Source: an uncultured Acidobacteriia bacterium
GTDB taxonomy: Bacteria > Acidobacteriota > Terriglobia > Bryobacterales > Bryobacteraceae
Assembly: GCA_903881085.1 (NCBI GenBank)
Contig: CAIRSA010000226.1
Span: 29,143 to 93,142 of the forward strand
Direction of reading: 5' to 3'
Length of the DNA: 64,000 nt
In this document: piece after piece, positions 54,677 through 62,195 of the stretch
How the letters are laid out: each line of letters begins with the position of its first letter
How positions within the stretch are numbered: position 1 is the first letter of the stretch
Translations under genes and position numbers: made by a program
The notes under the pieces: generated by a model
Databases searched by the model: none
Told to the model about the DNA's origin: nothing
What the model saw: the letters and a program-made list of their open reading frames with translations, nothing else

Positions 54677-55466
54677 TCTGGATGTTGCGGTATCGTGCCT
54701 TCAAGCCCTTCGGGCAACCTTTGCCGCCATGAACCTGCAGCCCGATCGCGCCGCGCTTCAGCAGAACGTCGGAGTATTTTGTGTCGGCAGTGAATTCCGA
54801 CATCAGCCGCCCATTCACCCACGTGGTGATGTGCGGCGGAGAGCCCTGGATGCGGGCGCGAATGGTGTTCCAGGTATTGATCTTCCAGGTTTGCTTGGTG
54901 AACCGGTTCAGGTCGATCAGCGGTTCGCCCCCCGCGCCCTTGTTGTTCTTCTCCACCCGCGTGGCACGAATATCCTTCAGGATAGTTTTGTCTGCATCCT
55001 TATAGATTCCATCCAGTTGGAAGGTGCGGTTGGTCGCTCCGTCCAGCCCGACGCCTTCGCGATAGATCTCACCAACGTTTCCTTTCTCGTGATAGTCGAT
55101 CATCACTTGATAGCATTTTCCGTCCTGGGTGCTGCGAAGGAACAGACCGGAATCGAAGCCCCAATCGGTCTTCGTTTCCAAACTGATCTCATAGTCGCCG
55201 AACTTTTGATCGCTGAGCAGAATACCGCCATTTCCGCTTCCAGGAGGGTCCTGCTCGCCGGTAACCGCTCCGTCCTCCACTATCCAATGCCCGCCGGTTC
55301 CGTGGCCGATCTTCATCGGATTGACGTGCCAGCCGGTGAGATCCTTGCCGTTGAACAAGGCATGGAATCCAGGCAGGGGCCGAAACTGTTTTGCAGCTAT
55401 TCCCGTAAAGACTGACAGTCCCAGGAATAGAATGATCGCAAGGGAGCGCTGTAGAAACCGTTTCAT
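54663..55466 (-). CDS. DUF1080 / 3-keto-disaccharide hydrolase-like protein
   Basis: 267 residues; ATG at 55466 with AAAGGAA upstream. Signal peptide about 1-25. Concanavalin-like fold with FHALFNGKDLTGW, HWIVEDGAVTGE, GILLSDQKFGDYEISLETKT, DSGLFLRS and a terminal ARYRNIQIKEL, all typical of DUF1080. Members cleave 3-keto-glycosides made by partner oxidoreductases. No oxidoreductase is adjacent here; the nearest is at 61037. It stands alone between the hypothetical ORF and integrase relics. Paralogue of 60354-61016. Confidence 0.88.
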   Translation of the reverse strand: MKRFLQRSLAIILFLGLSVFTGIAAKQFRPLPGFHALFNGKDLTGWHVNPMKIGHGTGGHWIVEDGAVTGEQDPPGSGNGGILLSDQKFGDYEISLETKTDWGFDSGLFLRSTQDGKCYQVMIDYHEKGNVGEIYREGVGLDGATNRTFQLDGIYKDADKTILKDIRATRVEKNNKGAGGEPLIDLNRFTKQTWKINTWNTIRARIQGSPPHITTWVNGRLMSEFTADTKYSDVLLKRGAIGLQVHGGKGCPKGLKARYRNIQIKEL

Positions 55467-55539
55467 CGTATTCCTTTCTATTTTGCCCGCACAGGGCCGG
55501 CGCTGGCCACTAATCTATCAGAAACTCACATAAATCCGG

Positions 55540-55974
55540 ATGTCCCAGGCTACTCTGTGGTTCGAGTTTGTTGAGCAGGTAGACCGATCCATCCTGTCTG
55601 ACGATTCTCGGCCACATGAAGGACAAATTGTGGAGTTTCGCGGACAAAATCTGCCCAAATACCTCAGTTCGGATCATGATCCGGTGTATCGGTTCCACCA
55701 ATGGAAAGCCTATCTTCGAGTACTCGAGGTGACGGAGGTCAAAACTGTCCCATACGTGCCGCGGTCACTACCAAACTCTATTCTGTACCACCGCGGATCT
55801 GAGAATATAACTCCTCGAATTCCAACGTACAATAACGGTCATCGAACGTATGCCGGGTTGGAGAGACGCCTGCCAGAACCGGGCGTTGACTGATCTACCT
55901 CAGCAATTGCTTTCAACGCGTACAGGTAGAGGAGGCACTGTCGAGGGTGGTACCAGACGCCATTGGCCGCATGA
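55540..55974 (+). pseudogene. Integrase (rve-type) relic, copy 1
   Basis: Plus-strand frames keep parts of an integrase catalytic domain: YLSSDHDPVYRFHQW and LRVLEVTEVKTVPYVP, then a gap, then YNNGHRTYAGLERRLPEPG. In a third frame the C-terminus RRHCRGWYQTPLAA is followed by TGA at 55972-55974. Frameshifts and an internal deletion of about 45 residues make it non-functional. The same C-terminus recurs, more worn, at 60163-60207. Bases 55975-56101 hold a 14-mer repeat and otherwise nothing recognised. Confidence 0.75.
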
Positions 55975-55981
55975 TTCTTTA

Positions 55982-55995
55982 AATTCGCCATGGAC
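55982..55995 (+). repeat. 14-base repeat, copy 1
   Basis: AATTCGCCATGGAC just after the integrase relic. An exact inverted copy lies at 59994-60007 and a one-mismatch direct copy at 60215-60228. Copies 1 and 2 bracket the large lyase-like gene in opposite orientation. Confidence 0.6.
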
Positions 55996-56101
55996 AGGCT
56001 TGCCGGCCGAAGGCGTCGCCATTTCCTGAGTAACATTGTTACGCCAAGCGCGCCGAGTGATTGATTCCCCAGGCGCCAACTGGGAACCGGAGTACCTTCG
56101 A

Positions 56102-59100
56102 TTATTTCGGATAGTACGTCCCCATCCCGGTGCTGCTCTGCGATGTGGCGTGCACCACGCGGCGGCGAAACGGCTCGCCGGGTTTCGGATCCCAATTCGC
56201 CCAACTCGCCGGATCGCTGTCAACGACCGGACTTTTGGCGCTTTCGCCATTCCCGCTGACCGCTGCTGCCGCATACTCGTGGATGCCCGCGCGCTGGTCA
56301 GTAAACGCCGTCACCGTACCGCTATAGACCTGCTGGAACGATCCGCCACGCACGCGACGGTAGAGCCGGTATTCGTGCGCACCGAGCACTTCGCCCCATG
56401 ACACTTCACCGCGCACCCAGCGCAGTCCTTGCGGCGCTACGGGCTTTTCGGCGGAGATATAGACTGGATACTCCGGTCCCGGCGAACTCTCCCGCGACTC
56501 ATTCATCGCAATTGCGCGCACATGCACCTTGGCACCGTTCTCAAGCCCGAGTAGTGGATTCGCCGCCGCGCTCCAGGTCTTACCCCCATTGCGGCTCAGC
56601 TCGAGACGAGACCGCGTGGCGCCCGCCACGTTCTCCACCACCACGTCTGCGCCGCCAGAGATGTTTGACGTGCGGAGAATGCGCGGTGCGTTCGGCACTG
56701 GAAGTCCTGCCGTCCATTGCCACTGGTGGCGTCCGGCGGGCAGTTGCACACTGCCGTCCTTGCCCATCGCCACCGCCGCCCCATCCACGAAAAAGCGCTT
56801 GCCTGCCTGATTGAGCTTGAGCTTCCCGCCCGTGCGTCCGAAGTAGACGCCGCGCACATCCTCCGCGTCGCGGTAGACTGCGCTCAGGCCGAGGTCTTTG
56901 CCGTCCACTGCAATCTCCACGCCACCAGCGCCGATGCGTGAGCCGCGGAAGAGCGCCACTTCCCACTCACCGCCGGCGCGTTTTCGTACCACGCCCGCCG
57001 TGCCGCGGAAGATTACTCCGTTCGTATCGAAATCCACGCCCGCGGGATTGCGGAAGATGTAATCCGTGCCGCCGCCCGCGCTCACCTGTGCACCGTAAGA
57101 AGCAGGTTCCACGTTCAGGTCACGGCGGTGGCTGATGACAGCCATGGCGTCGCCCATTCCATCGTGCCACACGCCCTTCGTGGTTTCGGTCTCCACCTTC
57201 GTCATCAGCTTCTGCCGCTCACGCACGCCTCCTTTCACCATTGCGATGAACGGCATCTCGTCGCCTGCTTGCGTGAACCACGAGAAGCGATGTGCCACGG
57301 CGTCGTTATAAACCTGATCGTAAGTGACAAAGTAATCCGCGCCTACCAGCATCACACTGCGCCCCACATACTCCGGCCAGGAGTAAGCTCCAGCGCCTTC
57401 GCGCGGCGTCAATTCCGCAAATTGCGCGGCCTTCAGATCGTAGAGCGGGCGCTCCATCACGTTTCGCCCCACGCTCTTGAACTGTCCGCCCTTCCACACC
57501 GCGAAGTTGCTACAGAAATCGGTATCGTGGGCGGCGCGGTCTCCCACGTCCTCACGCGCATTGTGGCTGTAGGATTTTCCGTTGGCGTAGTAGTACAGCA
57601 CTCCGGATCCACCTTCGCCGGCCACGCCCCAGCGGTAATTGGGACCTTCGTCGATCTGCTGCAGGTGCACCGACACCTCATTCGCAGTATCCACACCCGC
57701 GCGCAGCGTGATGCCATAGCCGGTGAATTTCGAGGACACCAGGTGCGGATTGGTGCCCCGGTTGTCCTTCGCCGGATACAGGATCGACCACGAGTCCACT
57801 AGTTCTTTGGCGAACTCAGAATCGTCGTCGCCGGAACGGGCGGCCCACATCAGATACTCCGCCAGCAGCGGCGTATAGTTGCGCAACGTATTCCCAAGCA
57901 GCCACATGCTGCGCGGAGGCATGCGTCGCGCTGAATGCGCACCTTGCGGCGGATGGAGCCGGCGCGGCGCTACTTCCGGAGTCACGAGACCCCAGGCATG
58001 ACGCGGCAACTTCCCATCCGGCCCTAGCGAATACTTCGGATCTTCCCCATTGAACGGCGCCGACAGCGCGTTCAGCACCCAGTCGCCGATCGCCGCCACT
58101 TGCGGCAGCGCGAAGCGGTTCTTGCCGTCCAGATGATCCTGCAAAATCAGACTTCCGCGAAGGGACGGGCGCAGAAACGCCCACACGTACGTCCCCAGAT
58201 TCTCCGTCCACCGCCCGCCATTCGACTCCCAACTCGCCACGGTGGGACGTGTGTGATAGCGCGTATTCATCTCTACGAATTTGCCGAACTCATCGGCCCA
58301 CTCCTGCGCTTTAGGATGCTCCGGAAACAGAAGCGCCATCATCGCGGGGATGTTTTTGATGTCGGCCAGAAAATTCGGATGACCGCTCAACATCGGCCGC
58401 ATTGGCATCATCTCTTCACCCGCATCGACGTAGGCCATCATGAGAAACCACGCCGTGATGCGCTTGCGCTGCGCCGCCGTCATCTGAGGGTAGAAGCGGT
58501 TGTAGGCGTCCACCCAGTTCTCGTAGATTGTTCGCGACGCCACCGGATTGTAGCCCGCGTTCTGGCGCACGCCGGAGACCGAAAGGCCGTTCATCAGCGC
58601 CGAGTTGTTCACCTGCCGGCCAAACTCCGCCAGCGTCTTGATCTGTCCATCGCGGAAAAGCACTGGCGGACGCTTGGCGCTCTCGGGATACTCAAGCACC
58701 CAGTCCTTCACTACATTCAAATCCAGCAGACCGTAACGAAGTTGGAGAAACAAGCCATAAGACGAAGGGAAGAACTCGCCGCGGCGGGTCTCCAGGCGGT
58801 CGGTTTCTGCGACGTCTTTCTGGTGGCCGTACGCCGCCACGCCGGTGGAGCGCGTGCCTGTCAGCAGCGGCCAGCGCCACGTCATCTCGCCGTCTTTGTA
58901 GAAGTACCGCACCTGGAGCGCGGGCGATGCCGACCAGATGGAATAGTCATGATCCTCCCACAACTCGTTGTGATCGATGAACACCGCCACGGCGTCGTCT
59001 GTGCGCTCGTCCCAGAAGTTGGCTTCATTCAAAATGACGTAGGCGCCCCATGGTTCGTATACGCCAAGTCGGAAGGGCATTTCGCCCTCGGGACTACCGC

Positions 59101-59956
59101 CGCCAGAGACGCCATGCTGCGTACTGACGAATTTCTCGTCGATCCGCTCATAGGTGAAGCGCGCGTGGCCATTCTTGCCATTCACCGGCGGGCGCGGGAA
59201 ATACGGGTGATTCGGTGCCTGACGGTGCGTTGGCTGGAAGCCCTTCCAGTGCGTCTCCATACGCGCGCCTTCGTCGCGTTCGAAACCGGTCATCTCTTCG
59301 AAGAATTGCAGATGGTCATACCCGGCAACCGCACGCACCGTGGCCGCATAGGTGGCGCTGCCCTCGAACCGGTATTGGAGCCGGTATTCGATGAACAGCG
59401 GACCGGATTCCACGCGCTTCACTTCCAGGGTCAAGGCTTTGCGCTTGGGGCTGACGATGCGTGAACCGCCGAACCACGCGCCGCCTCGCGAGATGCCGGC
59501 AAGCGGCCCGGGGATTTCACCCGCAATCGCGCGAGCAGAGGGCAGCCGCACCTTCATCGCGCCGGTATCGAGCAGAATTGCAGCGCCTTCGCGCGATTCC
59601 TTCACCTGCGGTGGTGCGGCAGGGGGCGTGCCTCGCGTGAGCTCGAACACGAGGCGCCCGCCGCTTGGCAGTTCTGAGATGAAATTCACTACCGCACGCT
59701 TTAGGAAGCCGTTCTCCGTTTCGACACCCGAGAGTTGCAGCGGCACGGCCACGCCGTCACGCATCAGCAGCAGGTCGGAGGCCTTCACCTGCTTCCCAGA
59801 AAAATCGACCGGATAACGCAGCAGTGTTTTGGGCCACCAGTACAGCGGATGGTCGAGGGATTCTTTCAACTCAAATCGCGCCAGAGGGGTGCCGGCGGCC
59901 GTGCAGGAAGCGGTGCAAGCGAATAGCATCATGCACCACAGAGAATATGTCCGCAT
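56102..59956 (-). CDS. Large secreted polysaccharide-lyase-like (heparinase II/III-type) protein with FN3-type C-terminus
   Basis: 1284 residues; ATG at 59956. N-terminus MRTYSLWCMMLFACTASC is a signal peptide, possibly a lipoprotein signal (LFAC). About 40-400: beta-rich segments with WWPKTLLRYPVDF and YFPRPPVNGKNGHARF. About 430-800: helical region like the alpha/alpha toroid of lyases (NWVDAYNRFYPQMTAAQRKR, YVWAFLRPS, RSMWLLGNTLRNY). About 810-1090: beta-sandwich with GSGVLYYYANGKSYSHN and YFVTYDQVY, as in heparinase II/III-like enzymes. About 1110-1275: two FN3-like units. Catalytic residues not fixed. Single-gene unit between integrase relics and short inverted repeats, so it may have been acquired. 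Confidence 0.65.
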   Translation of the reverse strand: MRTYSLWCMMLFACTASCTAAGTPLARFELKESLDHPLYWWPKTLLRYPVDFSGKQVKASDLLLMRDGVAVPLQLSGVETENGFLKRAVVNFISELPSGGRLVFELTRGTPPAAPPQVKESREGAAILLDTGAMKVRLPSARAIAGEIPGPLAGISRGGAWFGGSRIVSPKRKALTLEVKRVESGPLFIEYRLQYRFEGSATYAATVRAVAGYDHLQFFEEMTGFERDEGARMETHWKGFQPTHRQAPNHPYFPRPPVNGKNGHARFTYERIDEKFVSTQHGVSGGGSPEGEMPFRLGVYEPWGAYVILNEANFWDERTDDAVAVFIDHNELWEDHDYSIWSASPALQVRYFYKDGEMTWRWPLLTGTRSTGVAAYGHQKDVAETDRLETRRGEFFPSSYGLFLQLRYGLLDLNVVKDWVLEYPESAKRPPVLFRDGQIKTLAEFGRQVNNSALMNGLSVSGVRQNAGYNPVASRTIYENWVDAYNRFYPQMTAAQRKRITAWFLMMAYVDAGEEMMPMRPMLSGHPNFLADIKNIPAMMALLFPEHPKAQEWADEFGKFVEMNTRYHTRPTVASWESNGGRWTENLGTYVWAFLRPSLRGSLILQDHLDGKNRFALPQVAAIGDWVLNALSAPFNGEDPKYSLGPDGKLPRHAWGLVTPEVAPRRLHPPQGAHSARRMPPRSMWLLGNTLRNYTPLLAEYLMWAARSGDDDSEFAKELVDSWSILYPAKDNRGTNPHLVSSKFTGYGITLRAGVDTANEVSVHLQQIDEGPNYRWGVAGEGGSGVLYYYANGKSYSHNAREDVGDRAAHDTDFCSNFAVWKGGQFKSVGRNVMERPLYDLKAAQFAELTPREGAGAYSWPEYVGRSVMLVGADYFVTYDQVYNDAVAHRFSWFTQAGDEMPFIAMVKGGVRERQKLMTKVETETTKGVWHDGMGDAMAVISHRRDLNVEPASYGAQVSAGGGTDYIFRNPAGVDFDTNGVIFRGTAGVVRKRAGGEWEVALFRGSRIGAGGVEIAVDGKDLGLSAVYRDAEDVRGVYFGRTGGKLKLNQAGKRFFVDGAAVAMGKDGSVQLPAGRHQWQWTAGLPVPNAPRILRTSNISGGADVVVENVAGATRSRLELSRNGGKTWSAAANPLLGLENGAKVHVRAIAMNESRESSPGPEYPVYISAEKPVAPQGLRWVRGEVSWGEVLGAHEYRLYRRVRGGSFQQVYSGTVTAFTDQRAGIHEYAAAAVSGNGESAKSPVVDSDPASWANWDPKPGEPFRRRVVHATSQSSTGMGTYYPK

Positions 59957-59993
59957 TTGTCACCAACAATATATCAATTCGCTTACTCATCCC

Positions 59994-60007
59994 GTCCATG
60001 GCGAATT
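59994..60007 (-). repeat. 14-base repeat, copy 2 (inverted)
   Basis: Minus-strand AATTCGCCATGGAC, an exact inverted copy of 55982-55995, 37 bases upstream of the lyase-like start codon. Confidence 0.6.
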
Positions 60008-60353
60008 CCCGAATTTGCCTGAATACGGCGGCCCGTGAGAGATTGTTACCATCGCCGGGATGCGCGGCTTCATCTGCTGATCCTCAATCGCGGACGCAAG
60101 CGTGCGCCCAGCCTGCACGACTCGGATCTGCATCACCGCTCGATTTCGAATCCTACCGGTGACTCGGACATTGCCGGGTGTCTTATAAGACTCCAATCGC
60201 CGCATGATTTTAGGAATTCGCCACGGACACGCCATCGCGATGGATCCGAAACGAAGGAAGTTGATCAAAGCGGAGTGCCTCGACGGTGAGTCCCAAGCTG
60301 GGACGCTCGGTCGAATATTTTGACCAAACGGGATCGACCGCCGAGTGATGCGG
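60008..60353. other. Degenerate intergenic stretch with relics
   Basis: It contains the second integrase tail (60163-60207), the third copy of the 14-mer (60215-60228, AATTCGCCACGGAC) and a six-base hairpin GTCCCA-AGC-TGGGAC (60290-60304). An orphan plus-strand peptide frame ends VEYFDQTGSTAE before TGA at 60346-60348. No intact gene is seen. Confidence 0.55.
60163..60207 (+). pseudogene. Integrase C-terminal relic, copy 2
   Basis: The frame LGHCRVSYKTPIAA then TGA (60205-60207) matches RRHCRGWYQTPLAA of copy 1. Bases after both stops are also alike (TGATT, then AATTCGCCA). Only the last 14 codons remain. Confidence 0.6.
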
Positions 60354-61016
60354 CTACTTCAAAACCTTCAGCTTGAGATCGCGGACCTGCACCTGCATTG
60401 GATCGCCCATGTGCAATTGGATGGCGATCACACCGGGAGCGATCGTCTCCACTTCCTGATTTATGGTCTCCGTGCCATTCAATCGTAAAACCAGGTGCCG
60501 CCCATCAGCTACGATCTCGTAGTGGTTCCAATCCCCTTGACGGACGATCGATTTGGCTTTCAGCCAGCCCTCATCCGGCGAGCGCATCAGGGCGCGGCCA
60601 CGGCCTTTCTCATCGTAAAGATTGCCCCAGGCGGATTTCTCTGGCCCCACTTCCGAAGCGTCCGCCTGGTAACCGGTTACCACCCACTCCGGCTGACGTT
60701 TGCTGCGAAATTGAATGCCGGAGTTATGGTTGCGCAATTTGATATCGGCTTGCATTATGAAATTGCCGTACTCACTCCTGTAAATCAGAAACGTGTTGTG
60801 TTTGATCTGTTGGCCCTCGGTGGAACCGGTAATCGTTCCGTCACGTACGGACCACAATCGTGGATCTCCATCCCATCCAGTCAGATCCTTCCCATTGAAG
60901 AGAAGAATGTAGCCCTCGCTCTTTTCCCTGCTGGAGAGCGTGTTCGGGAGGTCGGCCGCTGCTGTCAACCAGGCGGCCGAGAAAGATAAAACAGCTAGTG
61001 CTATGGGTATTCGCAT
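60354..61016 (-). CDS. DUF1080 / 3-keto-disaccharide hydrolase-like protein
   Basis: 220 residues; ATG at 61016 with GGAAG upstream. Signal peptide about 1-20. Motifs YILLFNGKDLTGW, LWSVRDGTITGSTEG, NFIMQADIKLRNHNSGIQFR and a terminal VQVRDLKLKVLK define DUF1080. It lies 20 bases after a secreted Gfo/Idh/MocA oxidoreductase. In characterised systems the oxidoreductase converts a sugar hydroxyl at C3 to a ketone and a DUF1080 protein then splits the glycosidic bond, so this pair probably forms such a pathway. Shorter than its paralogue at 54663. Confidence 0.9.
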   Translation of the reverse strand: MRIPIALAVLSFSAAWLTAAADLPNTLSSREKSEGYILLFNGKDLTGWDGDPRLWSVRDGTITGSTEGQQIKHNTFLIYRSEYGNFIMQADIKLRNHNSGIQFRSKRQPEWVVTGYQADASEVGPEKSAWGNLYDEKGRGRALMRSPDEGWLKAKSIVRQGDWNHYEIVADGRHLVLRLNGTETINQEVETIAPGVIAIQLHMGDPMQVQVRDLKLKVLK

Positions 61017-61036
61017 GTTCTTCCGTAGACTTGCTC

Positions 61037-62179
61037 TCAGGCGGACTTCAGCATCTCTTCCCAGGTCACTTCGCGCCGTGCGTCGGTCGCCATGCGGCCC
61101 ATGATGGCGGTAAGGGTGCTTTCGGCGCCGCTTTGTGCCGTGTTTTGCGGTTTACCGTCTTTAATTCGCTGGATAAACTCTTCGAGCGCGTCTGAGGTGA
61201 TGTCGGGCCGCTTCTCGTTTTCGGTCACGATATCGTTGGCGCCGCGGTAATGCCTCCAGAATTCGCGATGCGTCTCAATGACGCCTGTCTGGCCAAAAAA
61301 CTGTTCCTTTACATCGCGATAAAACCGCGGCGCGATCATCGTGCCGTTAAGATGCCCCTGCACGTTGTTGGCGTAATCGAACGTGACGTAGGAATGGTCC
61401 GTATTGTCGCCATAGTTGATTAACGTGCGGCCACCCGAGCCAACCGCTTTGGCGGGATGCCCGCCGAGAAACCAGTTCATTACATCGATGCCGTGAACGT
61501 TATTTTCAACGATGTAATCGCCGAACAATTCGCGCCATTCATGCCACTGCTTGACTTTCTCGATGTCCGACTTAGGGGGCGGACCTTGCTTGATGTTGCC
61601 CACCTGGTTCTTGACCCAATAGGAATGGGCGGCGGCGATCTGCCCGATGCCACCCGCATCGAACAGCGCTTTGGCCTTGCGATAACCCGCCCCGCAGCGC
61701 TGCTGGAAGCCGAACGTGATGTTTAGGCTGCGGTCGGCTGAATCGGCGGCAACCATGAGCCGCTTGACTCCAGCAACATCCGCGCCGGCGGGCTTTTCGA
61801 TGTAGATGTGCTTCTTGGCGCGCACTGCCTGCTCAAAGTGCTCCGGATGGAGGTAAACAGGGGTGGCGATGATGACGGCATCGACGCCGCTCTTGTCGAG
61901 CAACTCCTGGCCGGACAGGTACATCTTGGGGTTCTCCACCGGTATGCTCTTACGGGCGCGGTCGATCCGATCCTGAAACAGGTCAGCCAGCGCGATGAGG
62001 CGAGCTCCTGGGACATCCTTCACCAGAAGTTTGGCATCGTGCGGGCCACGGCCTCCACAGCCGATCAGCCCGACAGTGACAGCTGAATTGGCGGCAGAGC
62101 CGCGCACTGCGGCGGCCGGCAGAAAGGTCGCCGCAGTAACCAGCGAACGGCGCGTGATATGAGGGTTTGCTTGATTCAT
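61037..62179 (-). CDS. Gfo/Idh/MocA-family oxidoreductase (Tat-exported)
   Basis: 380 residues; ATG at 62179 with GGAGAG upstream. Twin-arginine signal at the N-terminus (TRRSLVTAATFLPAAAV), meaning the folded protein is exported with its bound NAD(P). Rossmann motif GLIGCGGRG near 38-46; the catalytic-lysine motif EKPA near 128-131; C-terminal alpha/beta domain (NNVHGIDVMNWFLGGHP). Likely oxidises glycoside hydroxyls in the periplasm with a tightly held cofactor. It sits between a TonB receptor (16 bases upstream) and the DUF1080 gene (20 bases downstream): receptor, oxidase, hydrolase in one operon. Confidence 0.92.
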   Translation of the reverse strand: MNQANPHITRRSLVTAATFLPAAAVRGSAANSAVTVGLIGCGGRGPHDAKLLVKDVPGARLIALADLFQDRIDRARKSIPVENPKMYLSGQELLDKSGVDAVIIATPVYLHPEHFEQAVRAKKHIYIEKPAGADVAGVKRLMVAADSADRSLNITFGFQQRCGAGYRKAKALFDAGGIGQIAAAHSYWVKNQVGNIKQGPPPKSDIEKVKQWHEWRELFGDYIVENNVHGIDVMNWFLGGHPAKAVGSGGRTLINYGDNTDHSYVTFDYANNVQGHLNGTMIAPRFYRDVKEQFFGQTGVIETHREFWRHYRGANDIVTENEKRPDITSDALEEFIQRIKDGKPQNTAQSGAESTLTAIMGRMATDARREVTWEEMLKSA

Positions 62180-62195
62180 TTCAATCTCTCCATTA

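Noticed and set aside
2147..59071. GTATAC palindromes inside genes as operators
   Set aside because: Many GTATAC sites occur inside coding regions, where they are probably chance codon combinations. Only those in promoter positions were kept.
58100..59464. 454-codon plus-strand frame
   Set aside because: Antisense to the lyase-like gene; no Shine-Dalgarno or domain, typical of GC-rich shadow frames.
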